Below, in pieces: positions 41,269 to 51,800 of a stretch of DNA of 64,000 nucleotides. The number at the start of each line of letters is the position of its first letter. Positions within the stretch are counted from its first letter, which is position 1. Source of the DNA: Saprospiraceae bacterium (lineage in GTDB: Bacteria > Bacteroidota > Bacteroidia > Chitinophagales > Saprospiraceae); contig JADKBV010000011.1 of assembly GCA_016714895.1 (NCBI GenBank), positions 1,178,001-1,242,000 on the forward strand, read 5' to 3'. Below the pieces are notes generated by a model. The model saw only the letters and a program-made list of their open reading frames with translations, made no database searches and was not told the DNA's origin. Made by a program: the position numbers and the translations under genes.

Positions 41269-44226
41269 TTAAACATTGAAAGACAGTTCTATTTTAGTTC
41301 CCTTGTCTATATTCGATTTAATATCTATTTTTGCACCAATTAATTTTGCCCTATCTTTCATATTTCTCAAACCATTTCCCTGTGTTTTTCCTAAAATATA
41401 AAAACCATCTCCATCATCTTCAATGCTAGCGTGAAGAATATTACCAACCATGGTAAACTTTATAACTACTTCATTGGCTTTTGCATACTTTGCTATATTG
41501 TTGATAGACTCTTTAAAGAGTAGGTAAAAATGTCTGCGCTTATCAAGATTTAATGAATACTTATTGACATTTTCATCGATATTCATTAATATTTTGACTT
41601 CATTTGCCTCTAAGATATCGAAAGCATATTGTTGTATTTTTTCAATTATTTTACTCATTTCATCATTAGCTGGGTTGATGCTCCAAACTATATCAGACAT
41701 ACTCTCCATAATGACAGCAGATTTTTCAGCAATTTTTTTGAACGACGGATTTTCTTCTGATTTACCTTTCATTAATTCATATTCGCTGATAAGTTTTATA
41801 GAGCTTAATTCACTTCCCATCTCATCATGCAAATCTCTTGAAATATTCATTCTTATATTCTCCAGTTTTTTGAATTGATTTAATTTAAACTTGTACAACC
41901 AATAGAATATGATCGCAACAACACTTGAGATTAAAAAAAATAAAAATATTTGAAAAGAAGTTTTTTTATAAAAAGGAGCGATTATTTCCATATTTAAAGC
42001 GAAATACTTTTTGAAATCAGGCATATATACATCTGTTGCCCTTAGTTCGATTTGATAGTTATTAGGCGTCAGTTCATAAAATTGAAGGGTCATATTAAGG
42101 GGCATTTTATACCAGGAAGAATCTTTTCCGGATTTAAGCCTGTATTCCATGTAGTAGTAAGAAGGCTGTAAAAAAATAGGAAAATCAAATTTTAGTTGTA
42201 CTTGTTTTACTCCCGCAGGTACAATAAGGTTGTTAGATGCATATCTCTCGCCTGATATTTGTTCATTATCAAAATTAATACTTTCTATTTTGATATCAAC
42301 TGCTTTTAAGGGGGATCTTCTGGATTTTTGATAATAGGTAAAATAACCCATTCCTCCCAGGATTAGGACTTCATTACTCAACTCAAATAAATTGTGGTCA
42401 TAACAGTCATTGTTTTTGAGTCCTGCTTCATAATTGTAAGATTGGAACTTTTTGTGCAAATGATCATATTTTTGTAGTCCTGAAGTGTATGTGATCCAGA
42501 GGCTCGAGTCCACCATTTTTATATTTCCTGCATCGTTACTTAACATTCCGTTATTCATTGTAATGAGGGATGTCTTTTTTGTATCAAAGCTGTAATGATA
42601 TAAACCTGAAAATCCCGAAAAGAAAACATCATTTGTAATACCTGGTTCCATGTCATGGATTTTCTCACTGCTGATGTTTGAAATTTCCCTAAATTCTCCG
42701 TCATTCTCTGCACAATACAGTGCATTTCCGTAAACGCATATACGTCCATTTTTGAATATTTCGAGATCAACAAGTTCATTATTAGGCACGTTTGTTTTTT
42801 TTAATTTCTTTTGATCCTTGTTATATATGTGTAGTTCTGAGTTACTCAAAATCCAAATATTACCCAAACTATCATAGGTTATTTTTTTTACATTTTTGAT
42901 TTTAGTATCTAAAAGAAAGACTGGATTTCCTATAGAATTCTCCTTGATTTCATATTCGAAAAGCCGGCTATCAATAATGGTATAAAGCTTATGCTGATCA
43001 TCAGACATACAAATACTTTGTATCGTTTTTTTCTTCGCAGGTGCTAATTTCGTTAGTAGACGACCATTTTTCACAAATCTATAGATACTTCCGTTAAGCG
43101 TTATCAATAACCAATTTTTCTCCCATTTATCGATTTCTTTTGCTAATACTACCTTAGATTCACTTTCATCCTCAAGAAAGATGTTTTTAATTGGCTCATT
43201 AGTATACTGAAGCTTGGACAAACCTTTGTCAGTTCCGAATAACAAAACTGAATTATCGGTTAAAATCATTTTATTAACTACATCTTCTTCAAAATAGAGA
43301 TTTGTTTTGTAAGATGTTTGGGCTGGATAAACAACTTTTTCCTTAACATTCAAATTGAAAATTCCATGGTCTGTAGCCAGAAAAAAAATATTATCCTTAA
43401 GTTCAAAAAAATCATTTATTTTATAAGGTTTATTATTTACGACTATTTCAGAACTCTTAATAAAAAAATGGTTATTAATGTCAAAATGAAGTAGTTGATG
43501 GTTTAGATTGATAACTATTTCATTTTGAGGATGAACTAATTGTGACATTTTGATAGATTGTAAATCAGATTGAGATGATTTTTTTTTATAATCGTAAACA
43601 ATCTTTAATTCACCGTTTATCTTCAGTACATACAAACCCAGATCACAACTAACCCAAACCTGGTCATGTGAGTCTTCAAAAATACTTTGAATTTTGCATG
43701 GAGCAGGTAGGGTTTTTTCTTGGAGATTACATTTCATAACAGGGTCATACAGTATAATTTGACCTTTTGTATTACCACACCAGATTTTATTATTTTTATT
43801 AGCATGCAGGGTTGTGATATTATCAAATGACTCTCCTCTAATAAATAATTCGTTTTTTAAAAACCCTTTTGATTTTTTAAAAGTATAAATGGCCTTTTCA
43901 GACGCAACCCAGATTTTTTTATTTTTGTCCGCTATAATAGCTGTCATCCTTCTTGGTCGGGCAAAAACATTATTTTCATCAGGAAAGTGATAATAAAATT
44001 TGTTACCATTGAATGTGCATAGATTGTCATAATTCTGAAGCCAAAGCAGCCCATAATCATCCATTGCCATATCCTTTACACCAAAAGTTAATCCTTCTTT
44101 AAAACCGTAATAATAGTATTGTACAAAGTATCTGTCATTTCTAAATTTAGTTTGCCCATAAGTAGTCCTGATTATGGATACCGATAGAAATACCAAAATA
44201 ATAATTTTTAAATTATTAGATGTCAT
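41269..44226 (-). CDS. Large propeller/Y_Y_Y sensor histidine kinase
   Basis: 985 residues from the ATG at 44226, which gives a clean signal peptide ('MTSNNLKIIILVFLSVSIIRTTYGQ'). A periplasmic beta-propeller region (about 30-640) has repeats such as 'KIWCGNTKGQIILYDP' and 'NIWILSNSELHIYNKD'. A triple-tyrosine domain follows ('QPSYYYMEYRLKSGKDSSWYKMP'), then a membrane helix ('SFQIFLFFLISSVVAIIFYWLYK') and a HisKA_3 box 'NISRDLHDEMGSELSSIKL' with the phospho-histidine near residue 800. The HATPase_c domain has 'LLFKESINNIAKYAKA', 'DDGDGF' and 'GNGLRNMKDRA'. There is no fused receiver or AraC domain, unlike hybrid PUL sensors. The convergent NarL-type gene is the obvious partner. Its 5' region is shared with the surface operon. 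Confidence 0.92.
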   Translation of the reverse strand: MTSNNLKIIILVFLSVSIIRTTYGQTKFRNDRYFVQYYYYGFKEGLTFGVKDMAMDDYGLLWLQNYDNLCTFNGNKFYYHFPDENNVFARPRRMTAIIADKNKKIWVASEKAIYTFKKSKGFLKNELFIRGESFDNITTLHANKNNKIWCGNTKGQIILYDPVMKCNLQEKTLPAPCKIQSIFEDSHDQVWVSCDLGLYVLKINGELKIVYDYKKKSSQSDLQSIKMSQLVHPQNEIVINLNHQLLHFDINNHFFIKSSEIVVNNKPYKINDFFELKDNIFFLATDHGIFNLNVKEKVVYPAQTSYKTNLYFEEDVVNKMILTDNSVLLFGTDKGLSKLQYTNEPIKNIFLEDESESKVVLAKEIDKWEKNWLLITLNGSIYRFVKNGRLLTKLAPAKKKTIQSICMSDDQHKLYTIIDSRLFEYEIKENSIGNPVFLLDTKIKNVKKITYDSLGNIWILSNSELHIYNKDQKKLKKTNVPNNELVDLEIFKNGRICVYGNALYCAENDGEFREISNISSEKIHDMEPGITNDVFFSGFSGLYHYSFDTKKTSLITMNNGMLSNDAGNIKMVDSSLWITYTSGLQKYDHLHKKFQSYNYEAGLKNNDCYDHNLFELSNEVLILGGMGYFTYYQKSRRSPLKAVDIKIESINFDNEQISGERYASNNLIVPAGVKQVQLKFDFPIFLQPSYYYMEYRLKSGKDSSWYKMPLNMTLQFYELTPNNYQIELRATDVYMPDFKKYFALNMEIIAPFYKKTSFQIFLFFLISSVVAIIFYWLYKFKLNQFKKLENIRMNISRDLHDEMGSELSSIKLISEYELMKGKSEENPSFKKIAEKSAVIMESMSDIVWSINPANDEMSKIIEKIQQYAFDILEANEVKILMNIDENVNKYSLNLDKRRHFYLLFKESINNIAKYAKANEVVIKFTMVGNILHASIEDDGDGFYILGKTQGNGLRNMKDRAKLIGAKIDIKSNIDKGTKIELSFNV

Positions 44227-44546
44227 TATACTTATTTTCAACACAAAACTAACCAAAATTTAGGATTTTTATATTTTAATTTCCCAAAATATTCTATATC
44301 TGCATTTTTACATATTCTTCTTTGAATAATGCGCCATCTGTATTTGCCATTTTCTTTTTCACAATCTTCGATTTGAAAACATTTTATAAGAGAAGTCTGA
44401 TTTTATCACGATTATAAAATTTCTGTAAAAACTTAAATAAAAAGTACCAAATCGATATGACATATTGATATGAAGAAAGGGATTTTGCCAATTAAAATGC
44501 TGACTATCTGAAAATTACGAAGGCAGTTTGTTCTTCATAATAAAAT

Positions 44547-44566
44547 TTCACATCATCATGTGACAG
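44547..44566. promoter_or_regulatory. Candidate operator, copy 2, upstream of the surface-protein operon promoter
   Basis: Identical over 20 bp to 40525-40544, with core TCACAT-N4-ATGTGA. It ends 6 bp before the -33 TTTG and 30 bp before the -7 box. The distance to the -7 box is 31 bp in copy 1, so the geometry is conserved as well as the sequence. Confidence 0.75.
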
Positions 44567-44572
44567 TACTAT

Positions 44573-44604
44573 TTTGATAAGCCAACATATTCTTATCAGT
44601 TTTG
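44573..44604 (+). promoter_or_regulatory. Promoter of the surface-protein operon
   Basis: TTTG (44573-44576), 20-bp spacer, CAGTTTTG (44597-44604). The -7 box differs from TAnnTTTG by one base, which fits a promoter needing an activator. Confidence 0.6.
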
Positions 44605-44694
44605 CACCGTAAATCATTATTACGGAATGCATCCGGATTAATATCATTTCAAACTATTTTTTCAACAGGTATTTTCAAAAATCAAAAATATTTT

Positions 44695-45192
44695 ATGAAA
44701 ACTAAAACAATATTTTTAGGAGGGTTACAGACATTCTTGTTTGTCGGCGGCTTCTTTTTATCTGTACATGTTAATGCTCAGTGTTATTCTTCACAACTTC
44801 AATCCACTTCTTATTTTAAAGGGGATTGTGGTCAGTTTACGTTCCAAAGTGCTACAGGTAGTATTTCATCAGCTTACGGAAGATGTGGTAATTTTATTTT
44901 TTCACCGCCATTTACCGGAGGTGACATAACCACTTCTGAAGATAATCCGGGTGTTGGGTCATTTAAGATTAAACCTAATCCGGTTTTTGACAGGCTTGAG
45001 TTGGAATATAATGCCCTTCAGGACGTAAGGCAAATTCACATATATAATGCTGCCGGACAGATAGTTTTACATGTAAAAGATGATCATTTTTTTAGGATGA
45101 TTAACCTTGAGCATTTGTTGCCCGGGATGTACTTTATCAGGGTCACCTTCAGTCAATCAAAATCCATTACACAAAAATTTATAAAAATCTAA
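44695..45192 (+). CDS. Small secreted T9SS cargo protein
   Basis: 165 residues from the ATG at 44695; a TTG further upstream sits at the promoter and is rejected. The signal peptide ends in 'VHVNAQ'. The mature part is only about 60 residues, rich in Ser, Gly and aromatic residues with four cysteines ('CYSSQLQSTSYFKGDCGQFTF', 'YGRCGNFIFSPPF'). It is followed directly by a type A sorting domain ('FKIKPNPVFDRLELEYNAL' to 'GMYFIRVTFSQSKSITQKFIKI'). The cargo has no recognised fold. It is the first gene of the operon, 24 bp before the collagen-like gene, so it may be a small surface component or anchor for the later products. Confidence 0.85.
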   Translation: MKTKTIFLGGLQTFLFVGGFFLSVHVNAQCYSSQLQSTSYFKGDCGQFTFQSATGSISSAYGRCGNFIFSPPFTGGDITTSEDNPGVGSFKIKPNPVFDRLELEYNALQDVRQIHIYNAAGQIVLHVKDDHFFRMINLEHLLPGMYFIRVTFSQSKSITQKFIKI

Positions 45193-45216
45193 CCCATTAT
45201 TTTAAAATTAAATTTT

Positions 45217-47188
45217 ATGAAAAAGTTTTTCTTTCTATTAATATGTATGTCTTTTGCCTATGTTTCTTTTGGACAATCCGGTTTTTCTTATCAGTCGATC
45301 GTAAGAAATGAATCAGGGATACCACAGGCAGATGTTGATGTATTTCTTCGGTTTACGATCAGAGATCTGTCCCCGGCAGGTCCCTCATTGTACAGTGAGA
45401 CACAAACTATTCGTACAGATGAGTTTGGATGGTTAAGTGCCACCGTAGGTAATGGTGTAGTAGTAAGTGGTGATATCAATGCCATTCAGTGGAGCAGTGG
45501 TTCTAAATTTTTGTCTGTCGAATGTGCAGAAAATCAAAATGGCGATTACCAGGAAATAGCTACCTCTCAAATCAATAATTCGATATTTACAGGTCCACGG
45601 GGCCCGGCAGGTCCGCAAGGAAATGTTGGTCCACAAGGGCCTGAAGGCGCTCAGGGCCCTGCCGGACCTCAAGGTCAGCAAGGACAGGCCGGTACAGGTG
45701 TCAGAGTAGTCGGTACCGTTCCGGATGCTAATAGTCTCGATCCAAATTACCAGGGCCAGACAGGCGATATGGTTATCACAGAAGATACAGGAGCAGGTTA
45801 TGTTTGGAATGGTACCAACTGGACAAATGTAGGTTCTATCCAGGGCCCACAAGGACCGTTAGGACCACAAGGATTAGCCGGGCCACAGGGACCTGAAGGG
45901 CCACAAGGAGCCGCCGGTCCTCAAAGGCCCACAGGGATTAGCGGGACCTCAGGGTCCGGAAGGCCAGCAAGGTGCAACAGGCCCACAAGGACCTGAAGGG
46001 CCTCAGGGAGCCCAGGGCCCACAAGGTTTAGTCGGCCCACAAGGATCTGAAGGTCCGCAAGGTGCACCGGGACCACAGGGATCTACAGGACCTCAGGGGG
46101 ACACCGGACCAGCCGGTCCGCAGGGTTCTACCGGTCCTGCCGGACCCCAGGGACAGCAAGGATTGGTTGGTGCGACAGGCCCACAAGGACCTGCCGGACC
46201 TCAGGGTATACAAGGAAATGTTGGCCCTACAGGACCCGCAGGACCAGCCAACACGTTGAATATCGGGACTGTTACCTCAGGGGCGATGCCTGCAGTAACG
46301 ATCACGGGTCAATCACCAAATCAAACCCTGAATTTTGTATTACAACAAGGACCACAAGGAATTCAGGGACCTCAGGGACCAGCCGGAACTTATACGGCAG
46401 GAACAGGTATAAATATCGGTGGGACTACTATTTCTGCTACAAATACTTCTGCCATTTGGAATGCAAATCAAATTCAATCAGCTCCGGTAGTTGTAAATAA
46501 CTTAACGCAGGGTCATGTATTAAAATGGCAGGCGCAACAAAACAGATGGGAAAACCAACCTGACGCAAATGATAATTTATGGTCAGTTGTTCCCGGTGGA
46601 ATTTCTTATAATAATGTAAGTGTTTTAAATGGAAGAGTAAGTTTGGGGGCAGGCACCAATGCCGCTTCCATGGAATATTCCGGGGTGTCATTTTTTCTCA
46701 ATAATAATGGTACATGGAAGATGTTGATTGGTGGTTTTAATGAAACGTTTCTAAAAACAGATTTTCTTCCGGATGCTACAAATTCCTATAAATTGGGAAA
46801 TACCAACAGAAGATGGCTGGAAGTATGGAGTCAGAACGGATTGTTGACCACTTCGGATTCAAGGCTTAAAAAAGATATCACACCGCTTTCAGGTTCATTG
46901 AATAAAGTTTTGCAAATGAATCCTGTTTCTTATAAATGGAAAAAGGGAGACGACGATACCCATTTAGGTTTTTTAGCTCAGGAAATGGAAAGTATCCTGC
47001 CGGATGTGGTTAAAAAACCTCAGGTTGAAAAAAGAAATGCAGAAACGGAAAAACTTTTGGGTAATGCTGACAGTGCTTACGGAGTAAATTATTCAGAAAT
47101 TATACCTGTTTTGGTCAAAGCAATACAAGAGCAACAAGCTGTCATAAATGCTTTGGAAGCAAGATTGGCAAAAGTCGAAAATAAATAA
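45217..47188 (+). CDS. Collagen-like protein with C-terminal S74 intramolecular chaperone, single-base frameshift at 45923-45925
   Basis: As read, frame 1 stops at 45996. The Gly-X-Y pattern continues without a break in frame 2 to 47188; deleting one A of the AAA at 45923-45925 restores it, giving 656 residues. Order: signal peptide (to about 20); a beta domain 'FSYQSIVRNESGIPQADVDVFLRF' common in Bacteroidota fibre proteins; collagen triplets at about 126-159; a 50-residue insert; about 45 more triplets (about 210-344), mostly GPQ/GPA; a beta region with a third short GPQ run; and a peptidase S74 domain (last ~111 residues). The last starts 'TSDSRLKKDI', where Ser546 and the Lys five residues later match the self-cleavage dyad of phage tail-fibre chaperones. 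It is probably a trimeric extracellular fibre. It is coupled to the next gene by TAATG. Confidence 0.85.
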
Positions 47189-48870
47189 TGGTTAATCAAA
47201 AGATCCTGATGAAAAAGGGAATTTTATTTTTATTTCTGATGATGAGTCTGAATGCGCTGATTTGTCAGGATCTTACCAATATTAAAAAAGAAAAATGGAG
47301 TAGTTTTTCCGGATATTTAAGTGGTAGTACCAATTATTCGACCATTAATTCCAGGACACCTTTCGGGTATTATGTAAATGTCGGTCTAAACTGGAAAATC
47401 AAAGGATTTAATCTCCCGTTAAACCTGAGTTATGGTGTCAATGGTTTCGGTGCAAATTCACTGAATATCAGACGCTTGGGGTTTAGTCCCGGATATAAAA
47501 ACTTCAAAATTCATGTGGGCTATCGGTCTTATCAGTTGAATAATTATCTGCTGATGGGAAAAACAATCATAGGCGGCGGAATCGAATGGCAACCCAAAAA
47601 ATTTGGGTTGCTCGCATTTTACGGAAAGTTTAACGATTTGTACAGTGCCGGAAATGACTATCTGCTTTTGGATGAAAGTATCAAAATTTATGACAGATGG
47701 ATCATCGGGGGAAAACTCAGATTTGGAACGGAAAATAATCATTTTGGTCTGGCAGGGATGAAAATTTATGAAGACCCTTTGTCCGGTTCTTTTGATAGTC
47801 TGAAAAGAATTGGTATTGCACCAAAAGAAAATTTCGGATTAAATGCTGATGTAAAATTCAAATTGTTTAAAATCATCGATCTCGAAGCATCAGTTGTTTC
47901 AAGTATTGTTACCGGCAATAGTGAAGGTGAAAAAATAGAAACGTCAGAAGCCAATCAGAAGTTGATAGACAGATTTGAACCCCTTATTGCGGTGAATGAA
48001 ACGAGTCGTATAGGATTTGTATATCAGGGAGGAATTTCTTTTCCTGTTTCAACTATGAGAATCGGGGTCAAATATGAAGCCGTCGACCGCAATTTTAATA
48101 CCTTGGGCGCTTCATTTTTTCAAAGTAATTATGAAAATATCAGTGGAAATATCAATGGCTCGATAGGCAGGAAAATATCATTAGGAATCAGTGCCGGAAG
48201 ACAAAATGTTCATAAAACCGGTTTTTCAGGATTGCCCCAAAGCAGGTTTATCCTGAACGCCAATGCCAGTTACCAAATCACGGACAGATTTAGTGTAAGT
48301 GGTGGCTACAACAATAATCAACAGAACTCCAATCCTGTTGTCGAAGATATTCAGGATTCTTTAAGGGTAAAAATAAATAATCAGGGTTGGACCGCTTCGT
48401 CTACCTATTCTTTTGGGCAAAAAGATAAATTACATCGCCTGATATTTAATGTTTCTTCTTTTCAATTTGAAATATTAAATCAGGATACCGTTCAGACTGC
48501 CAATACCAGCAGCAATTATGTTATTAATTATCAATATACCCCAAAAAATGCATGGCATATAGGTGGGGGAATTAATTTCCAAAGCACCAACGTAAATTTT
48601 GAATTACCCACCCAACGAATAGGGATTAATTCAAACCTTTCCAAAAATGTGAAGGATGGAATAAGGATAAAATTTGATGCCGGATTTAAATTAAATTATA
48701 CCAAAGGGGAAAGTGACGGTTTTGTAATCAATGCCGGTACAAATATGACCTATCCATTTTTCAAAAAACATAAGTTGACATTTGGCTTTCAATATTTTGA
48801 CAGAAGAACAAATATATTAAAAGCGAGGAGTGGAATCAATCTGCGGCTTTCATACAATTACAGTTTCTAA
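47188..48870 (+). CDS. Outer-membrane beta-barrel protein of the collagen-like operon
   Basis: 560 residues; a start seven codons later (47209, MKKGILFLFL) gives the tidier signal peptide ending 'LNALICQD'. The rest is alternating amphipathic strands with many Tyr, Gly and Asn ('FNLPLNLSYGVNGFGANSLNIRRLGFSPGYKNFKIHVGYRSYQL', 'KISLGISAGRQNVHKTGF'), ending 'SGINLRLSYNYSF' with the C-terminal Phe typical of barrels. There is no plug or TonB box. No known family is recognised. Tight linkage (1-bp overlap upstream, 12 bp downstream) to the collagen-like and giant genes suggests it is their export pore or surface anchor; this is inference. Confidence 0.75.
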   Translation: MVNQKILMKKGILFLFLMMSLNALICQDLTNIKKEKWSSFSGYLSGSTNYSTINSRTPFGYYVNVGLNWKIKGFNLPLNLSYGVNGFGANSLNIRRLGFSPGYKNFKIHVGYRSYQLNNYLLMGKTIIGGGIEWQPKKFGLLAFYGKFNDLYSAGNDYLLLDESIKIYDRWIIGGKLRFGTENNHFGLAGMKIYEDPLSGSFDSLKRIGIAPKENFGLNADVKFKLFKIIDLEASVVSSIVTGNSEGEKIETSEANQKLIDRFEPLIAVNETSRIGFVYQGGISFPVSTMRIGVKYEAVDRNFNTLGASFFQSNYENISGNINGSIGRKISLGISAGRQNVHKTGFSGLPQSRFILNANASYQITDRFSVSGGYNNNQQNSNPVVEDIQDSLRVKINNQGWTASSTYSFGQKDKLHRLIFNVSSFQFEILNQDTVQTANTSSNYVINYQYTPKNAWHIGGGINFQSTNVNFELPTQRIGINSNLSKNVKDGIRIKFDAGFKLNYTKGESDGFVINAGTNMTYPFFKKHKLTFGFQYFDRRTNILKARSGINLRLSYNYSF

Positions 48871-48882
48871 AAAAAACACACA

Positions 48883-51800
48883 ATGAAAACTCATTTATTT
48901 ATATCATTTTTATGTAGTTTAATCCTGTTTGTTCATTCAGCTTCATATGCTCAACAGCAGTTAGAAATTGATGTCAATCAAACCGGAATCATTAGTGCGG
49001 ATATAGAAACTATCCTTGATAATGTTGTCGTCAGCGTCAGAAATCTAACTCCCGGCCCGGTAAGTGCTCATTTTGTTGCTTCATTGGCAGGCACGGATGT
49101 TCAGGGAAGAAGTATAAGAATTGATAATTTTCTTACAGACCTTCAGGAAGTAATTATTACACCAGGTGGTGATCTTTTTACCATAAGAAGGCTGATTGAA
49201 GATTATCAGAATTCATCATTGGAAGAATATAATATTGCACCTGCTCTGCTCAGAGATGAGTTGTCACAAACAAGGAGATTGCCTGAAGGAAGTTATCAGT
49301 TGTGTGTAGAAGCATTGTCTTATCCTTTCGGAGAATTAATCAGCGAACCATTATTGCAAAGTTGTATCCAATTTGATATCCAATATCTTGACCCACCTTT
49401 TATAACCTCTCCGGATCACAATTCATTAGTAGTCGATAATCCACTGGATGAAGTCATTGTTTTTTGGACCATGCCTCAGGCAAGAATGGGAACGACTTAT
49501 CTTCTGGAAATGGTCAGATTTGAAACCAGAGAATTGGCGGAAATTTTTGAAAGTCAGGGCAGACCTGATGATATTTTTGACGCATTGCCGAAAATATTGG
49601 AACAGGATGAAATCAATGCATTTTCATTTAGTACTGTTCAAAGTGATAGTCCTTTTGATCTGAACATAAGGGATATCATTGCGGTAAGGGTTACAGCTAT
49701 CAATCCCGAATCCTTTATACGTCAGGAAGGCAGATCAAGGATTGTTATGTTTCATTACGGTGTTAGCATAGGTAGTGAATGCAGATCACCAAATGTGACA
49801 GGAGAATTTGTTTTCCCCATACCAAGAGATACCCTTCCATATTCAAGATTGTACGCAGTGACCAAAATTGAGCCGGATTGCGACAATTTTACCGGAATGG
49901 ACTACCTTTTTAGCTTTTCAACTCAAGGGACTTCAGGTAATAATGCGACAGGAGCAAGTGTTACCTATGACTACAGAGCATCCGGAAGTCCGTCTCAATA
50001 TCTCACTGACTTTATTAATAACAGTGGTTCCGGATATTCTTCCAGAATGAACTATTATTATCCTGACGGATCGGACAGACATCTTTATAATCTGGTGTAT
50101 GATTATGACAATTCCCGAAATTTTCAGGTCAACAGAGGAGATCGGTTTGCCGTAGTGGGTAGGGTAGAAGCCGGATTTAATAATGGGTTGACGGGAAGTT
50201 TTGATATCAGGTCATTTTCGTTTAATGAATTTTCCGGCAATTACGGGGTTGCGGGAATGCCCAAGCCAAAGCTCTTATTCCCGGAAGAAGGTTTGGATAT
50301 AGCTCCCGGTGTAGTCGGATTTGGTTTTAATACCGGTACACCACCTTCCCGGTTGGTGCCACCTTATAAAATGTATACCACGGTTCAAGGTTCGACACCA
50401 ACCGTACTTCCGTTACACATCGTTGAAAAATGTGTTTTACAGATAGCAACCAGCCGGGATTTTACTCCTGAAAGTATGGTGTATTCGCAAGTCAAAAAAA
50501 TTCAGGCCAATGTCACCAATTCCGGTGAAACATTTGATGTAGACAACCCTGTGATCCAATCATTTTCACCTACATATGATACTTCTCCTGAATTACGTAT
50601 TGATGAAGACGATGTGTCAGCAAAAGTGTACAAGGATTTGAATACAACGACAACCCTGGGTACCAACGGAGATTATTTCTGGAGGGTAGTCTGGTTGACA
50701 GATCCTGCTTCTGTTAATGTACTCAATCCTCATATGGAGGGTATCAATATTACGGATGACATGATATATCATGCCAGTGCGATCCGGAGTTTTACGATCT
50801 CCCCGGATGGAGTATCGGGAACAGGTGGCACGGAATCAGAGGAATCACCGGAAGAATCAGCCTGCTCAGCTCCCTGTACCTTTCCTGCCATTACTGACAA
50901 TGAGCCTGTAAGAGGGCCAAGGACTACAGAGACTTTCCGGGCTGCGGGTTTTACCTTTACCGTTACGGAGAGCAATGGTGATGTAAACAGTCTCACCGGA
51001 GAAGGTACGGTACAAATTCCATGGCTCAATAATGTGAAATTGGAATGTGAATTTTCAGGTATAAGAGTCAATAATTCAGGTCAAATGGTAAGTGGTGAAA
51101 TTACCTTAAAAAAAGATGATGGATTGCCTGAGATAAATACCAGAATGCACGAATTAGGACAATTGCTCAATATCGGAGATCACCAGGCCAGGGCAATAGA
51201 AAGTATGGTTGTCGCAGGCAATAAGTTGGTAAGAATATTGGCTTCTGATCAGACGACTACCTTGCCTATAGGCATAGACAGAGAAATTGATGGACGAACC
51301 ATTATTGTGGGTATTCCGGAAATGGTATTCAGAAAAGATACAGCTTTTATGCATTTGGTAGTCAATGTAGAAATACCTGAAATAGAAGTAGCCGGTGGTG
51401 CGATTTCTCTTGGTTCAAAGGTTTGTATTACAAATGGGGGACCGGCCAATGATGTCAAATTGTTCTTACCCAGAGATATCAATTTTCCCTTAGGTAATGG
51501 TCATGAATTCAGAATTAACGGAGCAGATGGAAGAACGGAAGAAACTTATGTTACCTCTGTGGAATTTGATTGTAATGGGTTCAGAGCATTAAACTTAGCC
51601 GGAAGTGTCCTTTTTGACAGATCGGTATTACTTCCTGAAAAACCTGATGGAACTATTGACACTACAAGTACGGTAAAAGTAAGAGGTCAGTTTAGTGTGA
51701 GACTCGATCAGGGTATCAATGCATTAATCCAATTAGAAATAGACAGATTTCAGGCAGTGGATTTGCCGAATTGGTCATTCCAGGCAACTGGTGTTTCTTT

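Larger units (their letters stand above)
44227..44694. other. 468-bp divergent regulatory region
   Basis: This non-coding region lies between the sensor kinase (-) and the surface operon (+). It contains a minus-strand TAGTTTTG -7 box at 44244-44251 for the kinase, the second copy of the 20-bp operator (44547-44566) and the surface-operon promoter (44573-44604). The leader of the first surface gene would be about 85 nt. Confidence 0.6.

Noticed and set aside
45600..46250. Short repeated DNA units that resemble a CRISPR or minisatellite
   Set aside because: The repetition follows the Gly-X-Y codons (9-bp periodicity with synonymous changes), so it is coding collagen-like sequence with no separate array.
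46062..46259. 65-residue frame inside the collagen-like gene
   Set aside because: Frame-3 reading of the collagen codons; the real triplet pattern is in frame 2 here.
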